From the NCBI RefSeq assembly GCF_002847345.1, contig NZ_LXFV01000007.1:124001-188000 (forward strand): a stretch of DNA of 64,000 bases. The letters run 5' to 3'. Positions 10,081-21,188 of the stretch are shown here, piece by piece. Origin of the DNA: Pectobacterium peruviense. Its GTDB lineage: Bacteria; Pseudomonadota; Gammaproteobacteria; Enterobacterales; Enterobacteriaceae. The position numbers were made by a program, and so were the translations under genes. The stretch's first letter is position 1. Each line of letters starts with the position of its first letter. Below the pieces are notes generated by a model, which had not been told where the DNA came from, did no database searches, and was given only the letters and a program-made list of their open reading frames with translations.

Positions 10081-11610
10081 ATGGTTGTCGCTTCGTTTCT
10101 ACAACGCCAGCAGGTTAAAGCCCTGCTGGCGCTCTTATTTGGTGCCTGTGGCACGCTGGCGTTTTCTCCCTTTGATTTCTGGCCTGCGGCGGTTATCTCG
10201 CTCATGGGTCTGCAGGCGCTGACGCTAAACCGCACCGCTCGCCAGTCAGCCTGGATAGGGTTTTGTTGGGGATTTGGTCTATTCGGCAGCGGCGTAAACT
10301 GGGTTTACGTCAGTATCGCGCAATTTGGCGGAATGCCGGGCCCTGTCAATGTTGCGATAGTCATTTTACTCGCCGCCTATTTGTCGCTCTATCCTCTGTT
10401 GTTTTCTGCCCTGCTCTCACGCTTGTGGCCTAAAACAACGCTGTGGCGTCTGGCGCTTGCCGCTCCCGTACTCTGGCAGCTAACCGAATTTCTGCGCGGC
10501 TGGGTGCTCACCGGCTTTCCGTGGCTGCAATTCGGCTACAGCCAAATTGACGGCCCGTTAAAAGGTATCGCGCCCATTCTGGGTATCGACACCATTACCT
10601 TCCTATTGATGTGCCTCAGCGGACTGCTCGTTTATGCCATCAATCAGCGAAAAATCGCACCCGCGGCCATCGCTATCGGTGTTTTCGTTTTATCATGGCC
10701 GCTGCGCAACGTGCAGTGGTATACCCTGCAACCTGAACGAGCCGTCAATGTCGCGCTGGTACAAGGCGATATCCCGCAGGCGATGAAGTGGGAACAAGAT
10801 GAGTTGTTGAATACACTGAGGATCTATCTGGATAACAGCCTGCCCTATATGGACAAGGCGCCTATCGTTATCTGGCCGGAAACCGCTATTCCCGATATTG
10901 AAAGCCGTCAGGGTACGTATCTGAAGCAGATTGACGATATCCTGCGTAGCCGTGATAGCAGCCTGATTACGGGTATCGTCGATATTCGGCGTGATGGCAA
11001 CAAGACTGATTTCTATAACTCAATTATCGTACTCGGCGACAAAAAGCCGTACAGCTACCCTACGACGAACCGTTATAACAAAAATCATCTGGTGCCTTTC
11101 GGCGAGTTTGTCCCGCTAGAAACGCTGTTACGCCCGCTGGCTCCGTTCTTCGATCTGCCGATGTCGTCGTTTAGCCGAGGTGACTATGTTCAGCCACAGC
11201 TTTCTGTCCATGGTTTCAAACTTAATGCCGCTATTTGCTATGAAATCATCTTAGGCCAACAGGTGCGCGATAATTTTCGGCCAGACACCGATATGCTGTT
11301 GACCATCTCGAACGACGCCTGGTTTGGCCGCTCAATCGGCCCATGGCAACACTTTCAGATGGCACGCATGCGCGCGCTGGAATTAGGGCGCCCTCTGGTT
11401 CGTAGCACCAACAACGGCGTCACCGCAGTGATTGCGCCAGATGGCAAGATCAGTGCCAGTCTGCCGCAGTTTACGCGTGCCGTGTTGGACACGCAGGTGG
11501 TTCCTGCAACCGGGATAACGCCTTATGCACGCTTCGGTTCCTGGCCGCTCTGGTTCGTTACGCTGCTGGGTGGCATCACTGCGGTCTTCTTCGGTTTACG
11601 TCGCCGATAA
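10081..11610 (+). CDS. lnt: apolipoprotein N-acyltransferase
   Basis: Inner-membrane enzyme that adds the third acyl chain to the N-terminal cysteine of lipoproteins. The N-terminal part has several membrane helices; the periplasmic nitrilase-like domain holds the catalytic Glu (IWPETAIPD), Lys ([13 protein letters not shown]) and Cys (AAICYEI). The ATG at 10081 aligns with E. coli Lnt (509 residues). An in-frame TTG at 10075 lies at better spacing from GGAAG (10064-10068), so two extra residues are possible. It begins just after the corC stop and is probably cotranscribed with it. Confidence 0.95.
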   Translation: MVVASFLQRQQVKALLALLFGACGTLAFSPFDFWPAAVISLMGLQALTLNRTARQSAWIGFCWGFGLFGSGVNWVYVSIAQFGGMPGPVNVAIVILLAAYLSLYPLLFSALLSRLWPKTTLWRLALAAPVLWQLTEFLRGWVLTGFPWLQFGYSQIDGPLKGIAPILGIDTITFLLMCLSGLLVYAINQRKIAPAAIAIGVFVLSWPLRNVQWYTLQPERAVNVALVQGDIPQAMKWEQDELLNTLRIYLDNSLPYMDKAPIVIWPETAIPDIESRQGTYLKQIDDILRSRDSSLITGIVDIRRDGNKTDFYNSIIVLGDKKPYSYPTTNRYNKNHLVPFGEFVPLETLLRPLAPFFDLPMSSFSRGDYVQPQLSVHGFKLNAAICYEIILGQQVRDNFRPDTDMLLTISNDAWFGRSIGPWQHFQMARMRALELGRPLVRSTNNGVTAVIAPDGKISASLPQFTRAVLDTQVVPATGITPYARFGSWPLWFVTLLGGITAVFFGLRRR

Positions 11611-11634
11611 TCTGCTCTCTCCTCACTTCCCTAA

Positions 11635-11659
11635 GGGCATGCTTTTGCATGCCTTTTTT
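11635..11659 (+). terminator. terminator of the ybeZ-lnt operon
   Basis: GGGCATGC/GCATGCC stem with a TTTT loop, followed by six T, 25 bases after the lnt stop. Confidence 0.88.
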
Positions 11660-11664
11660 ATTTA

Positions 11665-11680
11665 TGGCACGGTATTTGCC
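11665..11680 (+). promoter_or_regulatory. sigma-54-type promoter upstream of gltI
   Basis: TGGCACG (11665-11671), four bases, then TTGC (11676-11679) match the -24/-12 consensus with GG and GC at the required spacing. It would start transcription near 11691 and leave a leader of about 370 bases before gltI. From memory, gltI is listed among sigma-54-dependent nitrogen genes in E. coli. Confidence 0.6.
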
Positions 11681-11760
11681 TCTTATTACCCTGTAAAGGG
11701 TTGTTTCTGTATTTTTTTGGATATTACGTCAGCGTAAAGCCCTCTCGCAGGGCAAGTAAC

Positions 11761-11775
11761 GCACCAACTTGGTGC
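11761..11775. promoter_or_regulatory. NtrC-like dyad (GCACCA-N3-TGGTGC)
   Basis: A perfect 6+6 inverted repeat with a three-base spacer, equal to the core of the NtrC consensus. A second right half-site (TTGGTGC) ends at 11804, 29 bases on. The dyad lies about 80 bases downstream of the predicted sigma-54 start, which is possible for an enhancer but unusual. The rest of 11810-12059 shows no gene I can support. Confidence 0.5.
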
Positions 11776-12059
11776 CAACCTCTGACTTTGCTGCCATTTG
11801 GTGCGGCGGATATCGCAAAAAGAAAACATTTCCATTTCAATCTATTTACAATCAGCTACTTTTTAACTGTGTACGCAGTAACTTCGCGCTTTAACGGTGC
11901 AACGTTATCACTGAGAAGTAGCAACGTGTCATGAGTGCTTCAGCGATACGATGTCAACTTGAAGACAGTGTTAACTTGAAGATAACGGACACATTAACCT
12001 TATGGTTATTGATGACAGCGCTATAACTATTGCAGCAACGACAGCAAAGGAGTTAGAAC

Positions 12060-12956
12060 ATGCAAATGCGTAAACTGGCATTATCACTGATTCTGCTTGG
12101 CACTGCCGCCAGTGCAGCCCAGGCTGAAGATCTGGCCGGTACATTGAAAAAGGTCAAAGATAATGGCGTGATCGTCATTGGCCACCGTGAATCATCCGTC
12201 CCTTTTTCTTACTACGATAATACGCAGAAAGTCGTCGGCTATTCTCAGGCCTACTCTGACAAAATTGTCGAAGCGATTAAGAAAAAACTGGATGCGCCTA
12301 ACCTGCAGGTCAAACTACTTCCTATCACCTCTCAGAACCGTATCCCTCTGTTACAGAACGGTACATTCGATTTGGAATGTGGTTCGACGACCAACAATCT
12401 GGAGCGTCAGAAACAAGCCGCGTTCTCTAACACCATTTTCGTTGTCGGTACGCGCCTGTTAGCCAAAAAAGATTCCGGCGTAAAAGACTTCCCAGACTTG
12501 GCAGGTAAAACTGTCGTAGTGACCTCCGGTACAACCTCTGAAGTTCTGCTGAACAAGCTGAATGAAGAAAAACAGATGAAGATGCGCATCATCAGTGCAA
12601 AAGATCATGGCGACTCCTTCCGTACGCTGGAAAGCGGCCGTGCTGTAGCCTTTATGATGGATGATGCTCTGCTGGCTGGCGAACGTGCAAAAGCGAAAAG
12701 TGCCGATCAGTGGGATATCGTTGGTAAAGCCCAGTCTGAAGAAGCCTACGGCTGTATGCTGCGTAAAGACGATCCGCAATTCAAGAAACTGGTTGATGAC
12801 ACCATCGCCGAAGTACAAACCTCTGGCGAAGCAGAAAAATGGTTTGATCGCTGGTTTAAACAACCGATTCCACCAAAAGATCTTAACTTGAACTTTGCAC
12901 TGTCAGACGAAATGAAAGCGCTGTTCAAAGCGCCAAATGACAAAGCGCTAAACTAA
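12060..12956 (+). CDS. gltI: glutamate/aspartate ABC transporter, periplasmic binding protein
   Basis: Binds glutamate and aspartate in the periplasm and delivers them to GltJK. A signal peptide ends at AAQA-ED (about residue 22), followed by a type 3 solute-binding domain (GTLKKVKDNGVIVIGHRESS). Length is 298 residues. The ATG at 12060 has AAAGGAG seven bases upstream; a second ATG follows two codons later. It heads gltIJKL. A terminator-bearing spacer separates it from gltJ, so much of the transcript probably ends after gltI. Confidence 0.95.
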   Translation: MQMRKLALSLILLGTAASAAQAEDLAGTLKKVKDNGVIVIGHRESSVPFSYYDNTQKVVGYSQAYSDKIVEAIKKKLDAPNLQVKLLPITSQNRIPLLQNGTFDLECGSTTNNLERQKQAAFSNTIFVVGTRLLAKKDSGVKDFPDLAGKTVVVTSGTTSEVLLNKLNEEKQMKMRIISAKDHGDSFRTLESGRAVAFMMDDALLAGERAKAKSADQWDIVGKAQSEEAYGCMLRKDDPQFKKLVDDTIAEVQTSGEAEKWFDRWFKQPIPPKDLNLNFALSDEMKALFKAPNDKALN

Positions 12957-13163
12957 TTAATAATGAGAATAAGGGCAGAATCACTCTGCCCTCTGATTGC
13001 TGATTCGTGGCAGGACAGACAGGCATGTGATGGTCGTTCCCCATCACATGTTGCCCCGAGAAATTTCGATAAACAGGAAAATAAACAATACGCCTGTAGT
13101 TTGAAAAAGAACGGGAATATGGCCGCTCATCAATCTTCAGGGTAGCTTCGCTACCCTTTTTTT
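12957..13163 (+). ncRNA. sroC: probable SroC sponge RNA (gltI 3' region)
   Basis: In E. coli and Salmonella SroC is cut from the gltI-gltJ spacer and titrates the small RNA GcvB. The same spacer here holds a small hairpin (GGGCAGA/TCTGCCC, 12973-12991), a perfect 10-bp stem (CATGTGATGG at 13024-13033 with its complement at 13041-13050) and an intrinsic terminator at the end. The exact 5' end is unknown; the call rests on position and structure, not on an alignment. Confidence 0.6.
13138..13163 (+). terminator. intra-operon terminator after gltI/SroC
   Basis: GGGTAGC (13140-13146), loop TTC, GCTACCC (13150-13156) and seven T. It ends 13 bases before gltJ, whose ribosome site (CCGGAG) follows directly. 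Confidence 0.88.
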
Positions 13164-13176
13164 ACCGGAGTTCGTT

Positions 13177-13917
13177 ATGTCAATAGATTGGAACTGGGGC
13201 ATATTTCTACAAGACGCCCCCTTCGGCAACACAACCTACCTCGGGTGGATTCTGTCCGGTCTGCAAGTCACCGTCACATTATCTATCTGTGCCTGGATTA
13301 TCGCCTTCCTCATTGGTTCTTTATTTGGAATCTTACGTACCGTTCCGAACCGTTTTCTTTCGAGCATTGGTACTTGCTACGTCGAGCTATTTCGCAACGT
13401 CCCACTGATTGTACAGTTCTTTACCTGGTATCTGGTGGTTCCTGAGCTACTTCCCGTCGACATCGGTATGTGGTTTAAAGCCGAGTTAGACCCCAATATT
13501 CAGTTCTTCCTATCATCAATGATTTGTCTGGGGCTCTTTACCGCTGCACGCGTGTGTGAGCAGGTGAGAGCAGGCATCCAATCGCTACCTCGCGGGCAAA
13601 AAGCCGCTGGGCTGGCGATGGGTCTGACGCTGCCACAAACTTACCGCTATGTGTTACTGCCCAATGCGTATCGCGTGATCGTTCCGCCGCTGACGTCAGA
13701 AATGCTGAATCTGGTAAAAAACTCGGCTATCGCATCCACGATTGGTCTGGTTGATATGGCGGCACAGGCAGGGAAACTGCTGGACTATTCCGCCCATGCG
13801 TATGAATCCTTTACCGCCATCACGCTGGCGTACGTTGGCATCAACGCCATCATTATGTTGATCATGCAGGTCGTTGAGCGAAAAACCCGTTTGCCGGGCA
13901 ATATGGGGAGCAAATAA
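13177..13917 (+). CDS. gltJ: glutamate/aspartate ABC transporter permease GltJ
   Basis: Inner-membrane permease of the HisMQ/GlnP type, 246 residues. It has several hydrophobic helices, the early family segment YLGWILSGLQVTVTLS and the ATPase-coupling loop with RAGIQSLPRGQKAAGLAMGL. Pairs with GltK and the ATPase GltL. gltK follows after three bases. Confidence 0.94.
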   Translation: MSIDWNWGIFLQDAPFGNTTYLGWILSGLQVTVTLSICAWIIAFLIGSLFGILRTVPNRFLSSIGTCYVELFRNVPLIVQFFTWYLVVPELLPVDIGMWFKAELDPNIQFFLSSMICLGLFTAARVCEQVRAGIQSLPRGQKAAGLAMGLTLPQTYRYVLLPNAYRVIVPPLTSEMLNLVKNSAIASTIGLVDMAAQAGKLLDYSAHAYESFTAITLAYVGINAIIMLIMQVVERKTRLPGNMGSK

Positions 13918-13920
13918 ACC

Positions 13921-14595
13921 ATGTATGAATTTGACTGGAGCTCAATTGGGCCAAGCATGCCGTACCTGATTCAGGGGATGGTAGTCACACTCAAAATTAC
14001 ACTAACAGCGGTAGTATTCGGGATTGTCTGGGGGACGGTTCTGGCGGTGATGCGCCTGTCGCCGATAAAGGCGATTAGCTGGTTCGCCAAACTGTATGTG
14101 AACCTATTCCGTTCCGTTCCGCTCGTCATGGTTCTGCTGTGGTTCTATCTGGTCGTTCCTAGCTTATTACAAAATGTGCTTGGGCTATCGCCGAAAACCG
14201 ATATTCGACTGATTTCAGCTATGGTAGCCTTCTCGCTGTTCGAGGCAGCCTATTATTCGGAAATCATTCGTGCGGGTATCCTCAGCGTATCGCGCGGTCA
14301 ATCCTCCGCCGCGTTAGCATTAGGGATGACACACTGGCAATCCATGAAGCTGGTTATTCTGCCACAGGCATTCCGCGCTATGGTGCCACTGTTGCTGACG
14401 CAAGGGATTGTTCTGTTTCAGGATACCTCACTGGTTTACGTGCTCAGCCTCGCTGATTTCTTCCGTACCGCCTCAACCATTGGCGAGCGTGACGGAACAC
14501 AAGTTGAAATGATCCTATTTGCTGGGTTCATTTATTTTCTCTTCAGCATTACTGCCTCAATGCTGGTCAGTTACCTGAAAAAAAGGACGGTTTGA
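13921..14595 (+). CDS. gltK: glutamate/aspartate ABC transporter permease GltK
   Basis: Second permease, 224 residues, with the EAA-type loop [20 protein letters not shown] that contacts the ATPase. The TGA stop shares a base with the gltL ATG (TGATG), which implies translational coupling. Confidence 0.94.
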   Translation: MYEFDWSSIGPSMPYLIQGMVVTLKITLTAVVFGIVWGTVLAVMRLSPIKAISWFAKLYVNLFRSVPLVMVLLWFYLVVPSLLQNVLGLSPKTDIRLISAMVAFSLFEAAYYSEIIRAGILSVSRGQSSAALALGMTHWQSMKLVILPQAFRAMVPLLLTQGIVLFQDTSLVYVLSLADFFRTASTIGERDGTQVEMILFAGFIYFLFSITASMLVSYLKKRTV

Positions 14596-15320
14596 TGATT
14601 TCCCTGAAAAATATCTCTAAATGGTACGGCCAATTTCAGGTGCTAGCCGACTGCTCCACAGAAGTAAAAAAAGGTGAAGTCGTAGTCGTCTGCGGGCCTT
14701 CTGGCTCGGGCAAATCAACCCTGATCAAAACCGTAAACGGCTTGGAACCAATTCAAAAAGGTGACATTACCGTCAATGGCATTATCGTTAACGATAAAAA
14801 AACCAATCTGGCCCAGTTACGTTCCAAAGTGGGAATGGTGTTCCAGCACTTTGAACTGTTCCCGCATCTGTCGATTATCGAAAATCTGACGCTAGCGCAG
14901 GTAAAAGTACTAAAACGCAAACGCGAGGAAGCTAAAACCAAAGCGCAGAAGCTGTTGGAACGTGTAGGGCTGTCGGCGCACGCTAACAAGTATCCAGGGC
15001 AGCTTTCCGGCGGCCAGCAGCAGCGTGTCGCAATTGCCCGCGCATTGTGTATGGATCCTATCGCAATGTTATTTGATGAACCGACATCTGCGCTCGACCC
15101 AGAGATGATCAACGAAGTACTGGACGTCATGGTTGAATTGGCACAAGAAGGCATGACCATGATGGTCGTCACCCATGAAATGGGCTTTGCCCGTAAAGTG
15201 GCGCACCGAGTGATCTTTATGGATGAGGGAAAAATTGTTGAGGACACCCGCAAGGATGATTTCTTCAATAACCCACAGTCCGAACGCGCGAAAGACTTCC
15301 TGGCGAAAATCCTGCATTAA
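14595..15320 (+). CDS. gltL: glutamate/aspartate ABC transporter ATPase GltL
   Basis: Polar amino acid ABC ATPase, 241 residues from the ATG at 14595 (an in-frame TTG one codon earlier is unlikely). Walker [10 protein letters not shown], signature LSGGQQQR, Walker [12 protein letters not shown] and the switch His in VVTHEM are all present. Last gene of gltIJKL. Confidence 0.95.
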   Translation: MISLKNISKWYGQFQVLADCSTEVKKGEVVVVCGPSGSGKSTLIKTVNGLEPIQKGDITVNGIIVNDKKTNLAQLRSKVGMVFQHFELFPHLSIIENLTLAQVKVLKRKREEAKTKAQKLLERVGLSAHANKYPGQLSGGQQQRVAIARALCMDPIAMLFDEPTSALDPEMINEVLDVMVELAQEGMTMMVVTHEMGFARKVAHRVIFMDEGKIVEDTRKDDFFNNPQSERAKDFLAKILH

Positions 15321-15372
15321 TTATCAGATACAGCGTGCCGCGAGGCACGCTTATTTAGCACTTACAACAGCC

Positions 15373-15855
15373 TTACGGTTGAAACGGCTGGCGATGGAAC
15401 AAATCATGTGAGCATTTCGGGCAGAGCGGCAACACTTCAGGCGTGTAGAACGCGATGTGGTGATGGCAGTTTTCGCAGACCAGATTACCTAGCCCCACGA
15501 CTTCACCACTGTGGTACACCCCGTGATGATTCACATCTTTGAAGATCTCACGCCACTCCAACTGCGTTTTATCCGTAATATCCGCCAGTTCCTGCCACAG
15601 GCTTTCCTTGATCACTCGCATAAAAACGCTGTCGGTAAATTCATTCTGATTTTCACTGTAGCTGCGGCCAAACTCTTCCAGATCGCGCTGAACAGCTTGA
15701 ATTATCTGTTCTATTTCTTTCTGCGTCAGTTCCGAGCTTTCCTGCAAGGTTTTACGGGCGCTCAGCACCAGACTGTCGAGATCGCGTTCACCGTCGTTCA
15801 GCCGAGCCGTCACTGAAGCCATTAACTCGCGGTAATAGCGGGCTATTTTATTCAT
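15373..15855 (-). CDS. ybeL: zinc-ribbon protein YbeL
   Basis: 160 residues from MNKIARYYREL, the E. coli YbeL length. The start at 15855 has a strong GGAGG site; a longer in-frame extension is not conserved. The N-terminal two thirds are charged and helical. The C-terminal domain has paired CxxC motifs (CENC, CPKC) typical of a zinc ribbon. Function unknown. It is convergent with gltL. Confidence 0.92.
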   Translation of the reverse strand: MNKIARYYRELMASVTARLNDGERDLDSLVLSARKTLQESSELTQKEIEQIIQAVQRDLEEFGRSYSENQNEFTDSVFMRVIKESLWQELADITDKTQLEWREIFKDVNHHGVYHSGEVVGLGNLVCENCHHHIAFYTPEVLPLCPKCSHDLFHRQPFQP

Positions 15856-16164
15856 GCTTCCTCCTGAATAAGCGGGTTGAAAGGTGATAAAGAACGACGA
15901 TTCGCCGTCTGACACATCAGGCCAAAAACCGATACGTTGCCTATCTCTCTCTATTTTAGATTATTTTTTCCACCTGTCTGAGGAATTGTCGCCAATTTGC
16001 GCAATCCCTCGCAGTATGTTGCTTACAGATCAGAAATATTCCTCAGTCGGGCGCTGGGTGTTGTTGCCCGCGCCGCTTACGGCTATGCTATGCGGATCTT
16101 TTGTTATGAATCAGAAGAGGCTACTCACGTAGCGATTCTTCACTAAACAGGACCCCTGGCAGCC

Positions 16165-18747
16165 ATGCAAGAGCAATACCGCCCAGAAGAGATAGAAGCG
16201 GACGTCCAGCTTCACTGGCAAGAGAAGCAGACATTTAAAGTCACCGAACAGCCCGGCAAGGAAAAATACTATTGCCTTTCCATGCTGCCCTACCCTTCTG
16301 GCCGACTACATATGGGCCACGTCCGTAACTACACCATCGGCGACGTGATTTCCCGCTATCAGCGCATGCTGGGGAAAAACGTTCTGCAACCGATCGGTTG
16401 GGATGCGTTTGGCCTGCCTGCTGAAGGTGCTGCGGTCAAAAATAATACTGCGCCAGCCCCTTGGACATACGCCAACATCGATTACATGAAAAACCAGCTT
16501 AAACTACTGGGCTTTGGCTATGACTGGGATCGTGAAGTCGCGACCTGTAAACCCGACTACTATCGTTGGGAACAGTGGTTCTTCACCAAGCTGTACGAAA
16601 AAGGTCTGGTTTATAAAAAAACCTCCGCCGTTAACTGGTGTCCGAACGACCAGACCGTGCTGGCGAACGAACAGGTTATCGACGGCTGCTGCTGGCGCTG
16701 CGATACCAAGGTTGAACGTAAAGAGATTCCGCAGTGGTTTATCAAAATCACCGCTTATGCAGACCAATTGCTGAATGATTTGGATACGCTGGAAAGCTGG
16801 CCTGAGCAGGTCAAAACCATGCAGCGTAACTGGATCGGCCGTTCCGAAGGTGTGGAAATCACCTTTGACGTGGCAGACAGTGAAGAGAAACTGAGTGTTT
16901 ACACCACTCGCCCAGATACGTTCATGGGCGTGACCTACGTTGCTGTTGCCGCAGGTCATCCTCTCGCAGCGCAAGCTGCCGCAACAAATCCAGCGCTGGC
17001 TGATTTCATTGCAGAATGCCGTAATACCAAAGTCGCTGAAGCTGATATGGCGACGATGGAGAAAAAAGGCATGGCGACCGGCCTGTATGCCATTCACCCA
17101 CTGAACGGTGAAAAAGTCGCTATCTGGGTTGCCAACTTTGTTCTGATGGAATACGGCACAGGCGCAGTGATGGCCGTTCCGGGCCACGACCAGCGCGACT
17201 GGGAATTCGCCACCAAATATGATCTATCTATCAAGCCAGTTATTTTGAATGCCGATGGCAGCGAGCCCGATCTGTCCGCTCAGGCGATGACAGAAAAAGG
17301 CAGCCTGTTCAACTCCGGTGAATTTGATGGACTGGATTTCGAGGCTGGATTCAATGCCATTGCCGATAAGCTGGTAGAAAAAGGCATTGGTGAGCGTAAA
17401 GTTAACTATCGCCTGCGCGACTGGGGTGTCTCCCGTCAGCGCTACTGGGGCGCGCCAATTCCAATGGTGACGCTGGAAGACGGTACCGTTGTCCCAACGC
17501 CAGAAGATCAGTTACCGGTCATTCTGCCGGAAGATGTCGTGATGGATGGCATCACCAGCCCGCTGAAATCTAACCCAGAATGGGCGAAGACGACCGTTAA
17601 CGGTCAGCCAGCGCTGCGTGAAACCGACACGTTCGACACCTTTATGGAATCCTCCTGGTACTACGCGCGCTACACCTGCCCGCAGTACGATCAAGGAATG
17701 CTGGATCCGGCTGCTGCCAACTATTGGCTGCCCGTTGATCAATATGTTGGCGGTATCGAACACGCCATCATGCACCTGATGTATTTCCGCTTCTTCCACA
17801 AACTGATGCGCGACGCTGGTCTGGTTACGTCCGATGAACCTGCCAAACGTCTGCTGTGTCAGGGCATGGTGCTGGCCGATGCGTTCTACTATCTGGGTAA
17901 TAACGGCGAACGCAACTGGGTTTCTCCTACCGACGTTACCGTTGATCGTGATGAGAAAGGACGCATCGTTAAAGCCGTAGATAACGAAGGCCGTGACGTG
18001 GTCTACGCAGGCATGAGTAAAATGTCGAAGTCTAAAAACAACGGCATCGACCCGCAGGTCATGGTAGAGAAATACGGTGCAGATACCGTTCGTCTGTTCA
18101 TGATGTTTGCTTCTCCGGCAGAAATGACGCTGGAATGGCAGGAATCCGGCGTAGAAGGCGCGAACCGCTTCCTGAAACGCGTCTGGAGACAGGCATTCGA
18201 GCACACCGCGAAAGGTGCTGTAACAGCACTGGATATCACTACACTGACCGAAGATCAGAAATCACTGCGTCGCGATCTGCACAAAACTATCGCTAAAGTG
18301 ACCGATGATATCGGCCGTCGCCAGACCTTCAACACCGCGATCGCCGCCATCATGGAGCTGATGAACAAGCTGGCAAAAGCGCCGCAGGAAAGCGATCAGG
18401 ATCGCGCGCTGATGCAGGAAACGCTGCTGGCCGTCGTTCGTATGCTGTATCCGTTCACGCCGCACGTCTGCTTTACCCTGTGGCAAGCGCTGCAAGGTGA
18501 AGGCGACGTTGATACTGCGCCGTGGCCGGTTGCTGATGAGAACGCGATGGTAGAAGACTCCAAGCTTGTCGTCGTTCAGGTTAACGGTAAAGTACGTGGT
18601 AAAATTACCGTTGCCGCTGACGCCAGCGAAGAACAGGTTCGCGAACGCGCTGCTCAGGAACCGCTGGTCGCGAAATATCTGGACGGCGTCACAGTTCGTA
18701 AAGTGATTTATGTCCCTGGTAAACTGCTTAACCTGGTTGTGGGTTAA
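16165..18747 (+). CDS. leuS: leucyl-tRNA synthetase
   Basis: Class I aminoacyl-tRNA synthetase, 860 residues as in E. coli. The HIGH-type motif is HMGH within [14 protein letters not shown] and the KMSKS loop is complete. The connecting region holds the CP1 editing domain ([19 protein letters not shown]). The preceding spacer (15916-16164) shows no leader peptide or RNA switch I can support. First of a run leuS-lptE-holA-nadD. Confidence 0.98.
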   Translation: MQEQYRPEEIEADVQLHWQEKQTFKVTEQPGKEKYYCLSMLPYPSGRLHMGHVRNYTIGDVISRYQRMLGKNVLQPIGWDAFGLPAEGAAVKNNTAPAPWTYANIDYMKNQLKLLGFGYDWDREVATCKPDYYRWEQWFFTKLYEKGLVYKKTSAVNWCPNDQTVLANEQVIDGCCWRCDTKVERKEIPQWFIKITAYADQLLNDLDTLESWPEQVKTMQRNWIGRSEGVEITFDVADSEEKLSVYTTRPDTFMGVTYVAVAAGHPLAAQAAATNPALADFIAECRNTKVAEADMATMEKKGMATGLYAIHPLNGEKVAIWVANFVLMEYGTGAVMAVPGHDQRDWEFATKYDLSIKPVILNADGSEPDLSAQAMTEKGSLFNSGEFDGLDFEAGFNAIADKLVEKGIGERKVNYRLRDWGVSRQRYWGAPIPMVTLEDGTVVPTPEDQLPVILPEDVVMDGITSPLKSNPEWAKTTVNGQPALRETDTFDTFMESSWYYARYTCPQYDQGMLDPAAANYWLPVDQYVGGIEHAIMHLMYFRFFHKLMRDAGLVTSDEPAKRLLCQGMVLADAFYYLGNNGERNWVSPTDVTVDRDEKGRIVKAVDNEGRDVVYAGMSKMSKSKNNGIDPQVMVEKYGADTVRLFMMFASPAEMTLEWQESGVEGANRFLKRVWRQAFEHTAKGAVTALDITTLTEDQKSLRRDLHKTIAKVTDDIGRRQTFNTAIAAIMELMNKLAKAPQESDQDRALMQETLLAVVRMLYPFTPHVCFTLWQALQGEGDVDTAPWPVADENAMVEDSKLVVVQVNGKVRGKITVAADASEEQVRERAAQEPLVAKYLDGVTVRKVIYVPGKLLNLVVG

Positions 18748-18761
18748 GGCAAGGAGGAACT

Positions 18762-19316
18762 GTGCGACATCGTCTATTCACGTTGGTGCTGGGGCTAGCA
18801 GTGTTAATCACCGCTGGCTGTGGTTTTCATCTGCGCGGCACGACACAAGTGCCTGCGCAGTTACAAACGCTGGTGCTCGACAGCAGTGACCCTTATGGCC
18901 CGCTAACGCGTTCAGTGCGCGAGCAGCTCCGTCTCAGCGATGTGAAAATCGTTGACGACGCGACGCGTCAGGATATCCCGTCTCTGCGGGTACTGGGCTC
19001 AAGCGAAACGCGCGATACCGTCTCTATTTTTCAGGATGGTAAAACAGCGGAATACCAAATGGTGCTGACGTTGCAGGCGCAAGTGCTGATGCCGGGTGAA
19101 GATATTTATCCGCTCAGTGTGACGGTGTTCCGCACGTTCTTTGATAACCCGCTGGCTGCACTGGCGAAAGATGCCGAACAGGACATCGTCCGTCAGGAAA
19201 TGCGTGAGCAGGCTGCCCAGCAGTTAGTACGTAAATTGCTGACCATCAACGGTAGCCAGGAAGTCAAAAATCGGCTGCAGTCCACCGACTCAATCACTTC
19301 CGCCAAGCGTTCATGA
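18762..19316 (+). CDS. lptE: LPS-assembly lipoprotein LptE
   Basis: Outer-membrane lipoprotein that forms the plug in LptD and helps insert lipopolysaccharide. The lipobox is TAGC with Cys20, followed by [11 protein letters not shown], a hallmark of LptE. Start codon GTG at 18762 with AAGGAGGA upstream. 184 residues. The stop overlaps the holA start (ATGA). Confidence 0.95.
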   Translation: MRHRLFTLVLGLAVLITAGCGFHLRGTTQVPAQLQTLVLDSSDPYGPLTRSVREQLRLSDVKIVDDATRQDIPSLRVLGSSETRDTVSIFQDGKTAEYQMVLTLQAQVLMPGEDIYPLSVTVFRTFFDNPLAALAKDAEQDIVRQEMREQAAQQLVRKLLTINGSQEVKNRLQSTDSITSAKRS

Positions 19317-20338
19317 TTCGGCTTTACCCCGAACAACTCACCGCGCAGCTCCATGAGGGGCTGCGCGGTTGTTATTTGGTCTTTGGTACAGACCCGCTCT
19401 TGCTGCAGGAAAGTCTCGACAGCATTAAACGGGTCGCTCAACAACACGAATTCAGCGAGCATTTCAGCTTCATCCTAGACCTGCACACCGACTGGGATGC
19501 AGTTTTCGGTACCTGTCAGGCGCTCAGCCTGTTTGCTTCGCGCCAATCTCTCCTGCTGATCTTGCCGGAAAACGGCCCGAATGCAGCGATGAGCGAAAAT
19601 CTGGTCAAGCTCTCTGGATTGTTACACCCCGACATTTTGCTGATTCTGCGCGGTCATAAGTTGACTAAAGCGCAGGAAAACAGCGCCTGGTTCAAAGCGC
19701 TGGCACAAGACAGTGTCTATATAAATTGCCTGACGCCAGAACAGGCACAGCTCCCACGCTGGGTTGCTCAACGCGCCAAAGTCATGAAGTTGACGCTGGA
19801 TGAACAGGCCACGCAGCTCATTTGCTATTGCTATGAAGGCAACCTTCTCGCACTGTCTCAGGCGTTAGAACGGCTCGCGCTGCTTTACCCCGATGGCAAG
19901 CTGACCCTGCCACGCGTAGAAAATGCAGTCAACGATGCCGCTCACTTCACACCGTTCCATTGGCTTGATGCGTTACTGGCAGGAAAAGGCAAACGCGCGT
20001 GGCACATTTTGCAGCAGCTAAAGCAGGAAGATTGCGAACCCGTCATTTTACTGCGTACGCTGCAGCGTGAATTGCTACAGCTGTTGGCGCTGAAACGGCG
20101 CATGTCAGACACACCGCTGCGCACGTTATTCGATCAGCAAAAAGTATGGCAAAACCGGCGTGACCTGCTCACTCAGGCACTACAGCGTCTCTCTCTTCAG
20201 CAGCTACAGCAGGCCGTGCGATTGCTGGCGCAGGTGGAGATAACGTTAAAGCAAGACTATGGTCAGTCCGTTTGGTCTGAACTTGAATCACTTGCCATGC
20301 TGCTGTGCGGCAAAGCCTTGCCGGAGGCATTCATCTGA
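19313..20338 (+). CDS. holA: DNA polymerase III subunit delta
   Basis: Clamp-loader subunit that opens the beta clamp; 341 residues. The N-terminus [13 protein letters not shown] and the segment [16 protein letters not shown] fit HolA, and the gene lies between lptE and nadD as in E. coli. Coupled by overlap to both neighbours. Confidence 0.95.
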   Translation: MIRLYPEQLTAQLHEGLRGCYLVFGTDPLLLQESLDSIKRVAQQHEFSEHFSFILDLHTDWDAVFGTCQALSLFASRQSLLLILPENGPNAAMSENLVKLSGLLHPDILLILRGHKLTKAQENSAWFKALAQDSVYINCLTPEQAQLPRWVAQRAKVMKLTLDEQATQLICYCYEGNLLALSQALERLALLYPDGKLTLPRVENAVNDAAHFTPFHWLDALLAGKGKRAWHILQQLKQEDCEPVILLRTLQRELLQLLALKRRMSDTPLRTLFDQQKVWQNRRDLLTQALQRLSLQQLQQAVRLLAQVEITLKQDYGQSVWSELESLAMLLCGKALPEAFI

Positions 20339-20994
20339 ATAAGCCCACCGCAGTGCCATCGTTAACAGCATTTTTTGGCGGCACGTTCGATCCCATTCAT
20401 TACGGACACCTTCAGCCGGTCACCGCGCTGGCAAAGCTAGTGGGATTGACTCAGGTCGTCCTGATGCCCAATAACGTTCCGCCACATCGACAACAACCCG
20501 AAGCCAGTTCCCGGCAGCGTTTTCATATGGCTGAACTGGCTGTGGAAGGCAACCCGCTCTTTACCGTGGACGATCGTGAACTGCAACGGCAAACGCCCTC
20601 CTACACCATTGATACGCTGGAAGCACTGCGAGCTGAAAAAGGCCATGATGCGCCGTTGGGATTTATCATCGGGCAAGACTCGCTGCTGACGCTACACCAC
20701 TGGCACCGCTGGCAGGATCTGCTCGGCGTTTGTCATTTGCTCGTGTGCGCTCGCCCCGGCTATCGCTCGACGCTGGAAACGCCAGAATTACAACAGTGGC
20801 TTGACGATCATCAGACTCACATGCCTGAGGATCTTCATCAGCAACCGCATGGGCGAATCTTCCTGGCAGACACACCGCTGGTCACTATTTCCGCAACGGA
20901 TATTCGCCAGCGACGCCAGCAAGGTCTGGATTGCCACGATTTATTACCGCCTGTCGTACTCCGTTACATCAACGAACACAGCCTGTACCAATAG
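20335..20994 (+). CDS. nadD: nicotinate-nucleotide adenylyltransferase
   Basis: Makes nicotinate adenine dinucleotide from nicotinate mononucleotide and [14 protein letters not shown] (ATP-binding HxGH type) and ISATDIRQR at the C-terminus are the two family motifs. The start is not obvious: GTG at 20305 lacks a ribosome site, GTG at 20353 has none, and CTG at 20335, overlapping the holA stop, has GGAGG at ideal spacing. I chose CTG (219 residues). In E. coli cobC follows; here there is none. Confidence 0.9.
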   Translation: MNKPTAVPSLTAFFGGTFDPIHYGHLQPVTALAKLVGLTQVVLMPNNVPPHRQQPEASSRQRFHMAELAVEGNPLFTVDDRELQRQTPSYTIDTLEALRAEKGHDAPLGFIIGQDSLLTLHHWHRWQDLLGVCHLLVCARPGYRSTLETPELQQWLDDHQTHMPEDLHQQPHGRIFLADTPLVTISATDIRQRRQQGLDCHDLLPPVVLRYINEHSLYQ

Positions 20995-21188
20995 CGCAGG
21001 TTTTCCCACCCATCAGCCACGGGCTTTATACCACTCGGCAAAAGCGCGTGATATACTCCGCGGCTGGTTTCAATCACCGGGAAAAACGGAAATTCTCGGC
21101 AATTACTCGGTGATTTACATTTTTCCTAAACAATTCAGCGCCACACGCGTTCATCAATTACTGACAGAACGCCATTGAGGGGGAACCT

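Noticed and set aside
11701-11934. 77-codon frame between lnt and gltI
   Set aside because: No ribosome site, odd composition, and it runs through the NtrC-like dyad and gltI leader.
12963-13145. 60-codon frame between gltI and gltJ
   Set aside because: It overlaps the SroC-like hairpins and terminator and has no supported start.
15916-16164. Leader peptide or T-box before leuS
   Set aside because: No leucine codon run, no terminator-antiterminator pair and no T-box motif are visible.
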